Shown: positions 1 through 12,300 of the stretch, in pieces
How the letters are laid out: every line of letters begins with the position of its first letter
Numbering within the stretch: position 1 is the first letter of the stretch
Assembly (NCBI GenBank): GCA_015680685.1
Contig: MNCI01022538.1
Span: 102,310 to 166,309, forward strand
Length of the DNA: 64,000 bases
Reading direction: 5' to 3'
From: Gnetum montanum
Lineage: Eukaryota; Streptophyta; Gnetopsida; Gnetales; Gnetaceae
Translations under genes and position numbers: made by a program
Notes under the pieces: generated by a model
Databases searched by the model: none
What the model saw: only the letters and a program-made list of their open reading frames with translations
Told to the model about the DNA's origin: nothing

Positions 1-1300
1 TTGGTTGCACGGTGTGGTGGAGTGCAGAGATCCCGAAAGTAACTAGGACGTGTAGAGCAAAATAGGTTATGCGCTTGGGCGTGGCCTTGGACATTGACAA
101 TGCAAGGGATTCTACCAAGGTGATAAAAAGGGAATGGAACAAAATGCCAACTAAGGATGCTAACTATTTGCAGTGTCAAATAGAAAGCTTACAATGCTCA
201 ATGCTACAATGTGCTGGGAAGAGAGCTTGAGTGCTAGAGAGAGGAAAAGTCAAAGACTCCAGAAAATCTTCGAACTTTTCGAATGTTTCTTGTTGGAAAA
301 AATTTGAACCCTTTGAATACCATTTTCCAGAAAATTCCCAACATCCAAAGATAGTCCAACCCCTTGAGCATTTCTCATCGGGGTATTTATAGGGCTAGAG
401 GGCACACGAAAGGGGCTATTTGGATGCCACGTGCCCCAGGCCCACGTTGACTTTCTAGTGCCACACGTGTCATGTATGACCATTGGACTAGCAAGACTAT
501 TGTAATGTGAACATGCTATGCCATAACTATGAGCCTGCCATGCTATAATTGTGTTGTCAGCTTCTGGAGATGTGTGCCAATGGTCTAATTAGGTGAAGTG
601 CATTGATTTCGCACAACCACCCGCATGCCTCGCTATGCTTTGTAGCAGAGCATGCTTGGCCTAGCATACCACCTTGTCATGCATTTTTCTACATGTGTGT
701 TGCATGCTTGCTATGCTATGCTATGCTACGCAGCATAGCACAGTGTAGCAACTGGCCTTAGTCACGAAAGCTTTGACAATTTGCAAACTTTGCTTACGTG
801 AAACTTTCAAACTTGCTGATTCCGCCCTTTGAGCTGCCTTCTATCTTTTTTGCAGGATTGCTATGCCTCGTTGCACCTTGTAGCTCAGCATAGCATAGCA
901 GCAGACATGGTCTGCCGCTTCCTAACAGAAAGGGACATTGCTGAAGGACTTAAAATTGGATGTGGGGACTAGCTGTGAAGCTGTTACCATGCTACGCTGC
1001 ATCACGTGGAGTAGCGTAGCGTAGTGCTCCATTCTGCAATCGTCTTTTGAAGCTTGCTATGCTACATAGCGAGCTGTAGCATAGCATAGTAGAATTCATA
1101 ACTTAGAAAACTTTCCAAACTATTTCATGCATCTAGAATGTTGTTGCCAACTTTGCATGTCGTTTCTGAGTAGGTTGTCAGCTCGGCATGCTACTTAGGT
1201 GCACAAGCAGGATGACCCGTAGAGCCTATTTTTACCTAAAATAGAAAATTTTCCAAACTGGCTGGCCTGAACTCAGAATGTTCTCCTCCTGAAGAACTAT
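1..1300 (-). mobile_element. LTR-like promoter block with AGCATAG hairpin arrays
   Basis: This stretch holds no credible gene. On the minus strand it reads as U3 followed by a TATA box (381-394). From about 610 to 1200 it is full of short inverted repeats built on CTATGCT/AGCATAG, for example around 700-750, 855-905, 985-1025 and 1050-1092. The layout (arrays, then TATA, in the gag-pro direction of copy 1) fits the 3' LTR of copy 1 or an internal promoter of that family. The part around the TATA is not clearly alike to the copy 1 5' LTR at 8.6-10.0 kb, so the pairing is unproven. The U5 end would lie left of the window. Confidence 0.5.
381..394 (-). promoter_or_regulatory. TATA box of LTR-like block
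   Basis: Minus-strand CCCTATAAATACCC. The same CCTATAAA(T/A) core occurs in nearly all LTRs of this window, about 0.75-0.9 kb upstream of the primer site in the Tat-like copies. Confidence 0.5.
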
Positions 1301-1589
1301 CGTGTTGCTACGCGAATTGCAAGGCCTAGTGAAGCAAGAATGACCCTGCATTTTTGAGATGTTTCAATAGTTAAGAGTGAACTTTGTTAAATACGCTAGC
1401 AGGTTTAACCTAGTATACAAAAAGTGCAAAGATGATGGAATGATGCACAGCTGGTGGGTAGATGCTGATGGCATGAATCAAACCCTTGTAGCTAGAAACT
1501 CCACATCTTAGAAGAAAAGTAAATATGAACATATAGCTTCTAGTGTTTTATGGCTCTAAGTGTTTCATTACTTTTCTTGGTTTTTGAAA

Positions 1590-3045
1590 CTGCTCATATT
1601 GATGACACTCCTAAAGAAACCTATGGTTGAAGGACTTGCTGATGCAAGTATAGATAATTTAGATGCCTTGTTTGGTGAGATGGTACTAGGTACCTCTTCC
1701 ATTATCATCCTAGAGGAGAAAGAAGAGGAGAAGCCAAGTATGCCTATGCCTTACTATTTCTATCATATCTCACTAGTTATTTTTCATCATCATTCTAACC
1801 TTTCAATGATTGTTATGCTTACAGTAGTTCTTGAGCCACCAGTGCAAGTTCTCATCCCTAAGTTTCATGCAAAACCATGGGTAGAGACTCTAGACAAAGT
1901 AGAGTTCCTATGTGAAATGGCTAAGGACATCATTGATCGATTACATCAGGTTGCACTTGAGATAGTTAAGGATTCTATTTTATGTACTTCAGTCATGGGC
2001 TTTGCTTGCATTATGGCTATCTAAGGTTTTCTTATGATTGTATTTTGTGATTGTGTAGTACCATTCATGGAGTGGGGCCCTAGTAATGACATGGAGGTAG
2101 ACTTCTTGCCTAGACTTCCCTCTAATGTGTCTAGTGTACTAATGAAGTTGTACAAGACAACCACTGATTTAGTAATGTCATGCACAAAAGCTTCATGGGA
2201 GCTAGAGAGGTCCAACAAATTCCTATGGGAGAAAGTTGTCGTGTTGAGGGAAAAGACTCAAAGAAAGGAGGATACGATTAGGAATCTTCAAGACTATAAA
2301 GCCTTTGTGAAAGCTCAAGTGGCTAACTTAGAGGAGTGACAAACTAAGGAGATCACATGGGCCTACTACTAGCATGTTGTTTAGGACAAAGTATTGATCC
2401 TACTAGAGATGGAAAAAATGTATGCAAATGAACCTCATCTTCCAAAAGGTTGAGGATTGGAAGGATCATTGCACTTGGGTCTTGAAGTGGGACAAGACAC
2501 AAAAGGCCCATAAGTGTCAATATAAGGTTGGTCATAAGTCCTACCTAAAGGGGCTTAAGGAGGAGTCAATTGAACGGTGCAAGAGAGAGCTCTTGATTTA
2601 GGGAATCTAGGTGGAGAGTTCTTATCAAATTTTTGAAAGTTCTCTCAATGTGGAGCAATCCCTTCCTCTTTAGATCACCATGATTGCAGGTGAGACCTCT
2701 ACAACTATTGCTACTCATGAGCCTCCTACTTGGGCTCCTATAGATAGGTCCAACATTCTTTCTAACATTGATCTTGGGAATGTTAACTAGATTAACATGA
2801 CAGAGGACCAAATCCTTCATCATTTGTAGAAATGCCTTTTCCATCTATTCCCATAAGTAATGGAGCTAGAATCTCCCTAGGTTTGATATACTTTATGTTT
2901 TAGTCTTTTTTCTAAGTCATGATTTTGGCTATGGGTTACTAACTAGCTATATGTTGTTGCATTTTAGAACTCATGAGACATTAGTGACCCTAGCAGTGAG
3001 GGTGGGAATGACCCACCATTTCCTCCTCTAGATGCCACTCAGTAG
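1590..3045 (+). pseudogene. Spliced antisense accessory gene, copy 1 (3' half)
   Basis: This runs opposite to gag-pro of copy 1 and converges on its protease. Four exons match the antisense gene of copy 5: about 1,590-1,737, 1,825-1,964, 2,059-2,880 and 2,968-3,045. Introns are 1,738-1,824, 1,965-2,058 and 2,881-2,967 (87, 94 and 87 bp; copy 5 has 91, 95 and 94). The last intron has a TACTAAC-type branch site before its AG. Shared protein landmarks are KPWVETLDKV (copy 5: EPWVEMLDKV) and a helical segment around 2,060-2,340. The large exon is 822 bp here and 824 bp in copy 5. The last exon is acidic then proline-rich (GGNDPPFPPLDATQ, stop at 3,043). It has in-frame stops and at least one small frameshift. 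The FCP1-like front part seen in copy 5 is missing. Function unknown. Confidence 0.65.
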
Positions 3046-3402
3046 CCTCCTTCAGTTTAGCTTGTTGGCTATTTTTTTTCTTTTTGTGTTAATGGCTATG
3101 GTTAGCGAAGACTATATTATGGATGGCTAGTATTTTTTGACATTCTTGCTACACATTGTGGCAATGGCTATGTGTGTTATGGACATTTTAATTTTAAATG
3201 TAAATATTTTCTTTTATTTTTTTGGTATATGTATCTATAGTAGTGAATTTTGTAAATGTTGAAAATTGTTATATTGATGTATTTGGTTATGAAATCAAAT
3301 GGCTAATCAATGTAATAATAGGCTATGCAAAGAGAGATATAGTAATAAAAGGGATGTTTTCTAGTTTTAGGCCATCATAGGCACAGGTTACATAGTTTTT
3401 CC
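3046..3402. other. Spacer between antisense gene and repeat array
   Basis: AT-rich sequence after the antisense stop, with no reading frame I can support. It probably holds the 3' untranslated region of the antisense transcript. Confidence 0.4.
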
Positions 3403-3547
3403 AATTTAAGTCCATGATGAGCCATCATGCTAGTTTAAGGTCTTAGCATACCATAGTGCCAGTTTAACATCTTAGTAGATGTTGGTGCCATTTTAACATC
3501 CTAGCATACAGTGGTGCTAATTTAACGTCTTAGTGGACGATGTTTAA
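3403..3547 (+). repeat. 29-bp tandem array between convergent genes, copy 1
   Basis: Five degenerate units start at 3,403, 3,432, 3,461, 3,490 and 3,519, an exact 29-bp step. Each opens with AATTTAA/AGTTTAA and carries a CATAGTGCC-like end. A related unit without the exact spacing precedes it at about 3,363. Arrays of the same flavour sit in the same place in copies 3 and 5. Confidence 0.75.
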
Positions 3548-3765
3548 AAGAGACATTTTTTTAATTTTTACCACATATGTAAAAATAAAGAAAGGTTGTA
3601 GCAAATAGGTAACAATGCAAATAAACTTAGGCTACATGCATAAGCTACGTGCATAAAATATCAAAGATATAATAATTTCCAAAATAAAAATAAGGCTATT
3701 TGGCTATCGTTACATTTGGTCATAGAGACATGGGAAGGTTAAGGTAAACTTCACTTGTGCAAACT

Positions 3766-3792
3766 CTTCCTAATCTTCTAAAGATTAGGAAG
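3766..3792. repeat. Perfect 12-bp hairpin
   Basis: CTTCCTAATCTT, a 3-nt loop, then AAGATTAGGAAG. It lies at the 3' end of the copy 1 protease reading. Copy 5 has a weaker version (CCTAAC...GTTAGG) at about 55,179-55,200 inside the same coding segment, so it may be a coding sequence that became symmetrical by chance. Confidence 0.5.
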
Positions 3793-6700
3793 TGAGTAAG
3801 GCCTATTCTATACAAGCTTATACTCACCATTCCCTTTGTTTATGATGTTACAAGGAAGTTCATCCCATAATGTATCCCTTTTCCTTTCATTGTCATTGTT
3901 GGTTGTCATGGGTTTTTGCTCTTCATGGCTAGGAGCTTTTTCTTAAAGGTCCACTTTAGACCCCTACTCTATGTCTACATTGTTAATAGCTAGGGGAACC
4001 ATGTTATCACCATGAATGATTATTTCACCTCCCTTGTAAGGAAGGTGAATTTCTTGATGGATGGGTGAGGACACAACTCGTAATTGAGCCAACCAACGTC
4101 TTTCCAAGATTAGGTTGAATCTTGGTATCTCTTCCACCACCAAGAAGTTTGTGATTGTAGAAAATTGTTCTCTAGCTACAAAATCCAAGGACATAGATCC
4201 CTTAACAACAACTCTTGATCCATTAAAGAACTTAAGAGTTGTGGTTGTTGTAGGTTGTGCTTACTCAGTTAAGCTGAAGTGTTCAATGATGGTGCATGGG
4301 ATGATGTTGGTTGCAGCTCCATCATTAACATGAACCTGATATATTTTAAATTGTCCTATGTGTATGGTTATGAATAAATGGGTTGTTGTTACTTCACCAT
4401 TCTATGGATTAATCTTAATTTCACTATTGTGAAATGTTAAAGGTGTTGATTTCTCCTTCATGGAGGAATCATCACTACATGGATGGCTTCCTCGTTAGTA
4501 TAAGTATTCTCACTAATAGCTATGAAGGTCAACTTGTTGACTAGTGCCTCACGATGTGTGATGGAAGTCATGAGTAGGTCATATAAGCCTAGGGTTGTAT
4601 TTTTTTGCTTGAGGGATTGCCTAATGTGGTCCATTGCACTAAGGAAGTTTTTTTCGTTGGCCATGGGCTTGTCACCCTAGTTGTGCTTTACTTCCTCAAT
4701 GCATTCCAAAATGTAGACTTTGACTTTAGGCTATGGCTATTGTGGCTCTTCTTTATTATTTTGGTTGTCGCCTTTTGGTGTCCTCCTGTAGCTTGTTGGT
4801 TGAAGGAGATGGGGAAAAGGAGGGCATAGGTATAGCCAAAATGGAAGTGGGCTTTAGTGGACCCACTTCCTTTCATGCCTCCATTTTCTTATCTCCCTTG
4901 TTGTAAGGCTTTTTCTTATGCTTCTTCCTTTGGTTGGCTATAGTTTTTTGGTTGTCATTCATTGGCTGTAAGGAAGAGGTAGTAGCATTGGCCATCATAG
5001 GAGGTCACTATGCAATTGTTTGGACTACAACTACTTAGGTTTTATTCAATTTGGAGACCTTGATGAAAAAGGTTCCCTTGGAGGCATTCGTGATGGTACT
5101 CTCATAACAAAGGGGGGTCTTGAGCTATGGGAAGATGAAAAAGCCCATTTATTATAGAGTACTTAAATCATGAATGGTTCTCTTGCAGGTCTTTGGTTGT
5201 CATCAATGTGAAATGCTAAAATAACATAAGGGCTATCATTAGCATTTAATGGATCTTTGTAGACCTGCATCGACTAGTTTTCTGGCTAAACTAGGTTAGA
5301 AGCATCTAAGACTAGTTCTCCCTTATTCATCATCTTTTGTAGGTCATCCTTCAATGCAATGCAAAATTTTGTATCATGACCAGGAAGTTGATGATAATGA
5401 TAGAAGTAGTCCAACCTAAAGTGTTTAGGCAACTAAGGATCATCCTTCATTACTTGAGTGGAATCTTTGGCTATTTCACATAGTTGCTCATGTTTCTTTC
5501 AAGAAACTTTGAACATTTGTTTGTATTACATGTGCCTACTTCTTAATAGTTGGTCAAGAAACTTGGATGGTTTTAATGAAAAGGTTGTGTATTTAGACCT
5601 ATCCTTCCTTTCAAAGTTAGATCTACTTGTTGTTGATGTAGTGATCTTAGAAGTTGATGATTGGTTATTGCAGTCATTGGTGGAAGTCTTGGGTGGGTTG
5701 ACCTTTGACCCTTGGTTTTTCATCTTGGTTTTCTTGGTTATAGTTGCTATAGTAGTGTTATTTTGTTTGCTCTTTTCTTTGTCTCCTCAAGCATGCTGGT
5801 TTTTATATGATATATAGGCTGGATCATGACTAGCATCTGTGGCATCCTCTATATTTTTAGTTTGCGAGAATGATTGGCTAAGAGACCGTGGATCAAGGTA
5901 GTAGAATTTAGACTTAATGAAGTCATTAACTACTCCCTTAAATATGGCTAACAAGTGGGTTTTGGCTATGGGCTTTGGTATTTCATTCAACAATCTATTC
6001 CACTACTGAGTGAATTTTTGTATGAGCTCTAAGGGCCCCTACTTGACCTTCATGAGTTGGTCAAGCATTGTGTTAGACTTCAAGTTATACTTGAAGCAGT
6101 TCACAAATTGGGCTACTAAGTTCTCCAAAGAGGATATAGATCCTTTGGGCAATGCATGATACCAATCAAGTGCTTTCTTAGTCAAGGACATAGGGAAAAT
6201 CCTCGTGATAGTATGAGGCCATGGCTACAAGAGTAAACATTCAAATTGAAAGGTAACAAGATGAGCATTAGGATCACATTCTCTATTATATTTGCTAAAT
6301 TGTGAAATGGGGATACCAAGAGGGAGTGTCAAAGGTGGGACTATAGAACTTATGGGATCATCCTGGTAGAAGCCCATAATCTTAATAGTTTGAGTGGTAG
6401 AGGCTTTAAGCCTCTTCAACTCTTCCATTAGGTCTTGGATCATTTGAAAAACTTGATCCAAGCCTTATAGTGAACCCATAATTTGTGAGGTTTGTACATA
6501 AGTTTGTGGAATCTGTTGCAAGGCTTGTGGCCTTGTTATGGATTGCATGATAGAAGCAAAAGATTTTTCTATGGTTATGGCTTGTCAGCCAAAAAATGAT
6601 AAAGATGTTTATGCTGGGGTGTATGACCCTTGTGTTGCTAGGGGTCTCATGGTGGATCCCATGTGACTGGTTAACAAATTTGCAGTGGTAAAAGCCACCA

Positions 6701-7355
6701 TTGATGGTTTTACATATCCAGACTGTGTTGTGAATGGCATTGGTGTGTTATAGTTTGTTGTTTGTGGCATTGATTGAGTGTGATGTATGGCTACAACCAA
6801 CATGGGATTTGCCATAGTAGGGTATGGACGACTAGAACATGGTGGCACCATGCCCATGGAGAAAAAGGAAGCATTTGGGAAAGGTTTTATGACTTTAGGG
6901 GATGTTTGTTGGAATAGTCCTATAAGGATGTTTTCAAGCTCAAATTTTTCCTTAAATTCATCCTCCTCTTCCTATTTTTCCCCAAAGTTAAGCTTGTCAT
7001 CTTCCTCTTCTATAGCAATCAATTGGGCTAGGATGCTGCAATAGACATTGTTAAGAGGAATTTATTCATATAGGAAAGGGATGTACTATTTTCCACCCCT
7101 GTGTATGAGCTCAAACTCCCTTTTGGCCTTAGCTTCAATTCGTGGAATTAGCATGCCTACCTGTATTTTGGTACAAATGAAGTTATAACTATCTTCATTA
7201 ATGGATGCAAAATTAGGACTCTCCCCTCTAACTTTCAAAGATTGCCTACACTCAATGATGGTAGGGTCTTTAAGATCATACACCTTCATAACTTGTTGGT
7301 TCTAATCTTCATCACTAAAGGTGCAAGGCAATTTGGTGGATTTTTGGAAAGACAT
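3770..7355 (-). pseudogene. Tat-like gag-pro, copy 1
   Basis: Decayed gag and aspartic protease of a Ty3/gypsy element. The ATG at 7,355 sits in ACCATGTC and is followed by a conserved N-terminal block (QSLKVRGESPNFASINED, about 7,255-7,200) shared with copies 3 and 5. A Pro/Thr-rich linker covers 6,860-6,600. The capsid-like part is at 6,460-5,800 (SKYNRECDPNAHLVTF, KALDWYHALPKGSISSLENL). An atypical zinc finger follows at about 5,400 (HYHQLPGHDTKFC; the first Cys is lost). The protease is at 4,340-3,964, with HVNDGAATNII as active-site region and a C-terminal (N/D)LI-x-(G/E)R(P/R)WLAQL stretch. Frames are interrupted by many TAG stops. A conserved tail (DTLWDELPCNII) continues to about 3,770. 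RT is not downstream on this strand inside the window. Confidence 0.85.
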
Positions 7356-8581
7356 GGTTATAATGTTGAGAATTACTTAAAAATAGACTATAAATGTGAA
7401 AATAGGAGTAAATTCCAATGAATGGAATTCAAAAACTCTTACAAGAAATAAAACTAGCAAAAAATGATGTACTTACTATAATTAGTAAGTGGGAATAAAG
7501 GGGATTTACCCTTTTATCATAAATGAAATATTTGCAACTTTGGCTTCAAACCTCACCTGAGTTATCTTTCCACCTACCTCTACGTTGGGTATGGCAGGGG
7601 AGAAAGAAGGGAGTGAGATAATGGAAATCTCACACCTTCTTCTTTTAATGTTGGATAGAGGGGGGGAAGTTTGAAGACCAAAATGGAAAATTGGTAGTTT
7701 CCAAAGATGGTTTTGTCAAGTTGCTAACTTTTACCAAAAAGGAGGGAAAAGTAGGCTTGTTTGGTATGGAAACCAACATTAGTTTAGTGGCAAAGAATAT
7801 GGCAAAAAAATTAAATGTTTATTAAGGCTTCCACACTAGCTTTGCTCTACAAATTCACAATAGATGTTGTAAAATTCTAGCATCCAAACCACTTGTAGCT
7901 TCCACATTGAGGTTTCTACTATGTGAGGGGGAAGGGAAGGATAGGGGTGGGGGGTGTGAAAGCAATGTTGGATTCCTTAGGATTTTTGGCTTCAAAAAAC
8001 TAGAAAATGACTTTCAACTTGTAATAAAACCATATTTGGTTATTAAATTGGTTTAAAACTTCATCAACATTGGCCTTCCAACTACTTTCACATTGGGTAT
8101 AAAAAAGGGAGGAAAGAGGGGGTAAGATGATGGGAATTTCACACCTCCAACCTCAATGTTGATGAAGGGGGAAGGATGAAAACCAAAGTCGAAAGTTGGT
8201 GTTTTTCCACTAAAGCTTGATTTTAGCTAGATACCAATTTTCTTATCTTGGAAAAGTGGGGGAGGGGAAAAGCCAACTCACATATGAGTTGAACCACCCA
8301 CTTTAGAAACTAGAGAATAAATTTTGGTAGTAAAAGGGAAAAGATAATAGGGGAAGAGATACAAACACTAGCTTTGGGCTATAAAATTCATATCAAGTGC
8401 TATGAAAATCCAAAACCCAACCACCTACAACTTTGACATTGTAGTTTCAGTCATGGGGGGGGGGGGGGGGGGGGNNNNNNAAGACTAGTGTTGATTCTTC
8501 AAAGGTTTTGGCTACAAAAATCAAGAAAAAGCTTGCAAAATGATAACAAAAGAGTAGATTTGGCCACAGAATTTAGGAGGA
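7356..8581 (-). other. Leader between primer site and gag, copy 1
   Basis: No gene is seen. The plus strand carries repeated purine-rich tracts (about 7,655-7,675, 7,925-7,955, 8,100-8,130, 8,165-8,180, 8,260-8,275), so the element's own strand is C/T-rich. The leader is about three times longer than in copies 3 and 5, perhaps by duplication. Confidence 0.5.
8455..8480. other. Poly-G run followed by six N
   Basis: Twenty G in a row, then six undetermined bases. This is probably an unresolved homopolymer in the assembly rather than a biological end. Confidence 0.8.
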
Positions 8582-8600
8582 GGCCCTCCTTCTAGCACCA
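8582..8600 (-). promoter_or_regulatory. Primer-binding site, copy 1
   Basis: Minus strand TGGTGCTAGAAGGAGGGCC, just inside the 5' LTR. The same motif stands at the matching place in copies 2, 3 and 5. I could not assign the tRNA. Confidence 0.7.
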
Positions 8601-8611
8601 AGAAAAACTAT

Positions 8612-10022
8612 TGCAACCGAAAACCTTAATCATTGGAATAAAAACCAAGGATCCTTGGTGCAAGCAGTTTTCCAACCTCAAATCCCCAAGGCCTCTATAA
8701 TAAAAATGGGATTCAAGGTGCCCTAGTTGGTCTGGTAGATCAACCATGGACTTATGAGATGCAAAATATGGGAATATAAACAAATCCAAATAATGCATAG
8801 ATAATAAATTTAGTTTTAAATGCAAAACTCAAAACATAAAAATTTATTGGAAAAGAATAAAAAATAAGTTAAAAATATGTACAAATGGTGCCTAAATGAG
8901 CAAAAAAAGGGGGTTCTCTTATGAAAGAGTTCAAAGCCCATTGAAGCTGATGTGATCTACTCAATGATCCTTGTGCTAAGCCACTCCTGATGCTATCGAA
9001 CCTTCCTTTACTACAACAACCTTGGATCTACCAATTAGGTCATTATTAAGGGGTGAGAAAGGTGGAAAATTTGGATGTAAAATTGCTCCATGCCAGGGTT
9101 TGGAAATCCCATAAGTATATTGTGAACACCAAAAATCCACCAAATCCCAAGGTCACAAATGATTCCACACCCGGATTCAAGAGAATGAAAGTATGGGAAC
9201 TTGCAAGAGCTCTTGAGTGCTTGAAAATGCCCCAAGTGTGGAATTGTGGAAAATTGTGTGTATGCAAACTTGCTGAACTTTATCAAAAATTACTTGTATG
9301 TCCAAACAATTACTCAATCTATTCAAAATTTTGGAACCTATAAATGGTGTTTGAGATTGGCTTTTATAGGTTTTTCTATACCATGAATGGGTTTGTAAAT
9401 TAGCTATGATTTGGTTGCAAAAATAACTACAAATTAGCTAAAATTTGTCTACAAATTTGCTACAAACTAAGCTATAATTTGGTTGCAAATTTGTTGAAAA
9501 TATAGGTCAGAGGGATGCCCAAATTTGGGGGTTACTATACATAGTAAGTGCTTCCTCCATGGCCATTCCATTTACTATAACTAGTAACCGAGGCACACCT
9601 TCCATGCTAGAGATGAATCTTCCACACTGAGCTCTCCACTATGCTTGTTGAGGTGGTTGGTCAATGTTGAAGTGCATGAATTAATGAATTTTTTACTCTT
9701 GTGGATTCCACACTAGGAATGAAGTCTCCATTCTGGGGGAAACTTCCATGCTGAGGAGGAAAAGTTTTTAGTCTAGGGGAAAACTTTTCAAGATGGGGGA
9801 AAATTTTTCAAGTGATCTCCACATTAAAGGGGGAAAGTTCCCAAACCTCCCATCCTTCCATGCTAGGTCTAGGTCAAATCTACCCCTACTACATGTGTTT
9901 ACAGCATAGAGAAATGTACATCCTTCATAAAACTTGTCAAATTCCCCAACACACACACACACACCAAGCCCAAATATAGACACTAGGTGACTTCTTTCAG
10001 TTGGAAAATGAGGCTTTGACCA
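8612..10022 (-). mobile_element. 5' LTR of Tat-like copy 1
   Basis: The LTR ends ...TTGCA about 12 nt before the primer site. Its start is placed at 10,022 because TG plus a CATTTTCCAACT block is shared with the start of the copy 3 LTR. It contains a TATA box (9,361-9,370), an AT-rich imperfect repeat at 9,400-9,500 (ATTTGGTTGCAAAT units) and U3 short repeats at 9,560-9,860 built on TTCCATGCTGAGG-like units. A CA run sits at 9,950-9,964. Beyond 10,022 an Athila RT reading begins, which fits an insertion point. Confidence 0.6.
9361..9370 (-). promoter_or_regulatory. TATA box, copy 1 5' LTR
   Basis: Minus strand CCTATAAAAG, about 760 bp upstream of the primer site. Copy 5 has its TATA at a similar distance. 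Confidence 0.55.
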
Positions 10023-12300
10023 CTTATGAGGCATTTTTCAACCCCAAAAGTATAACGTATGTGAAATTTTCAATTTTGGATTACAATTTTCACATTTACA
10101 ATGAAGTTTTTCCTTGGGTTTCATGGGGTGAAAGCTACATGATGAAGATTGGCTATAACATGCAAATATTTGTGGTGTTTTATCCCTACCACATTCAAAT
10201 GTCTTGTTCTAAACATTTTCCAACAATAGATTGGTAGCAAGATGAAATTCTTCGTGGATGACTTCTCCACCTACGGGGCTACATTCAAGCAAGCCCTGGA
10301 CTATCTTGAGCAAGTGCTAAAAAGGTGAATGGAGACTAACCTTATGCTCAACTAGTAGAAAAGCCACTTGATGATCTCAGAAGGCATTATGTTGGTGCAT
10401 AGAATTTGAAATAAAGGGATCAAGATGAATCCTAAAAAAATAAGGGTCATCCAAGAAATTACCCAAAAATCAAAAATAGTTAAAGATGTGAGATTATTCC
10501 TTGGCCACACTGGCTACTACTAGCACTTCATAGATAATTTCTCCAAGATTTCCAAACCATTGATGGAGCTAATAAAGAAGGATGTTTTATTTATCTAGAA
10601 TAAGAAATGTGAATCTGCATTCTAGTAACTTAGAAAATGCTTATAGAAACAATAATTCTACAAATAGCTAATTGGTCTAAGCCCTTTAACCTATGAAGAA
10701 TGCATATAATTATGCCTTGGAAGCCATATTCATGCAAATGGATGATTAGAAACATCCCTAATACATCCACTATGTGAGCAAAAGCATTGTGGGTATGCAG
10801 ATGAACTACATCACAATAGAGAAAGAACTAATGGTAGTGATGTTCACCTTGGAGAAATTTAGGTACTATTTGCTTGGGTACAAGGTGTTTATGCACACAA
10901 ATCATAGTGCAATCTAGTTCTTAATGAATAAGCCAATAGTGAGCCCTTGTATCATACAGTTTCTGGTGATCTTGCAGGAATTTGATCTCACTATGGTAGA
11001 TCAAAAGGGGATTGAGAACATGGTTGCTAACCACTTATCTCAAATGAGATGGAACAACAAAGAGGTGGAGATCCCACTTTTAGATTAGTTCTTTGATGAA
11101 CTCTTCTTTTTTGGGGCTATATTTGAACAAGTGTCCACTAGACCCAACTGGTACAATGACATTCTCATCTACCTTCTCACTTAAGAGATGCCACACAAGT
11201 GAGGCAATAGGAAGAAATAATAGTTTCTTTACCTAAACAAATAGTTTGTGAAAACCAATAGATACCTTTACAAGGTGTGCACTGATGGCCTGGTTCAATG
11301 GTATGTACCAAATGCTGATCAACTACATGTACTCCAAGATGCTCACAAGGGCCCTTGTGGAGGCCACTATGCTAGGAGATGCACGGCCACTAAGATCCTC
11401 ATGGGAGGGTATTATTGGCCAACACATTTTAGGGATGCTCACCACTTCATCTACTCTTGTAAATGCTACCAATGTGATGGTGGAATGATTTTTTATATGT
11501 AGGAACCTTAGCAATGGATCCAACCACTAGAGCCCTTCAATATTTAGGGCATTAATTTTATGGGTTCCATCACTTCCATGTTAAATGAAAAGATGTACAT
11601 CATAGTCACTGTTAACTACTGTATGAAATGGGTGGAAGTTATAGCTATCAATGATTGCACATCTTCTATGGGTACTCAATTTGTACAACAAAATGTTGTA
11701 AATAGGTTTGGTATGCCACATGCACTTATTTCTACTAACAAAACTCATTTTGAAAGCTCATGCAACACTCGGGGGTTGAACATAAATTAACAATAGCCTA
11801 TCATGCCTAAGCCAATATTCAAGTAGAGTTTATGAATAGGAAAAATCACAAAAATACTAACCTGATATTAGTAAATATAGGAGGGATTAGAGCATGAAAC
11901 TCAACAATGCCCTTTGGACCTACTACTCCACTTGGAAACTTCCTATTGGCTACTCTCCCTATTAGCTTGTGTATGGAAAATTACCAATACTTCTAATCTA
12001 AATGAAGCTTTGTACATTGTCAATAGCTTGTATCTTAACCTTGACCTAAGTCTAACATGGAAAGAAAGATTAATGAACCTCAACTTGCTAGATGAGAATT
12101 GATTAGTAGCCCTATCATGTAATGAAGTGCACAAGGCATTCAATAAAAAATGACATAATCTTAAAATCAAAAAAGTGAAATTTCAACTAAGAGATAGGGT
12201 CCTATATTATCTATGAAACCTTTCCTTCTACAGCCATGTTACTGTACAAACCTAAAAGTCTAAACAAAAATATATTGATCAACCTACAATAGCTTAAACC
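10023..12300 (+). pseudogene. Athila-like pol fragment (RT, RNase H, integrase)
   Basis: The reading starts within RT (PTTFK, then FFVDDFSTYG at about 10,240-10,270) and continues through KGIKMNPKKIRVIQ and DVRLFLGHTGYY. RNase H follows at about 10,620-11,050, ending in QKGIENMVANHLSQM, the Athila-type end. The integrase begins without a second RNase H between: zinc region at 11,310-11,490 (HKGPCGGHYA...YYWPTHFRDAHHF), then the core (GINFMGS, NYCMKWVEV, FGMPHALIST, VEFMNRKN). The first two catalytic Asp positions read as Asn and Thr. A C-terminal LLDEN...FQLRDRVLYY stretch lies at 12,090-12,215. There are dozens of stops, mostly TAG. The 5' half is absent, presumably beyond copy 1 to the left. 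Confidence 0.85.

Noticed and set aside
381-394. TATA box as promoter of the plus-strand antisense gene of copy 1
   Set aside because: The TATA reads on the minus strand, away from that gene.
8455-8474. G-quadruplex regulatory element
   Set aside because: A pure G run ending in N is more likely a sequencing problem, and no loops separate the G blocks.
11285-11523. Alternative frames overlapping the integrase zinc region
   Set aside because: They are shadows of the integrase frame that begins near 11,248.
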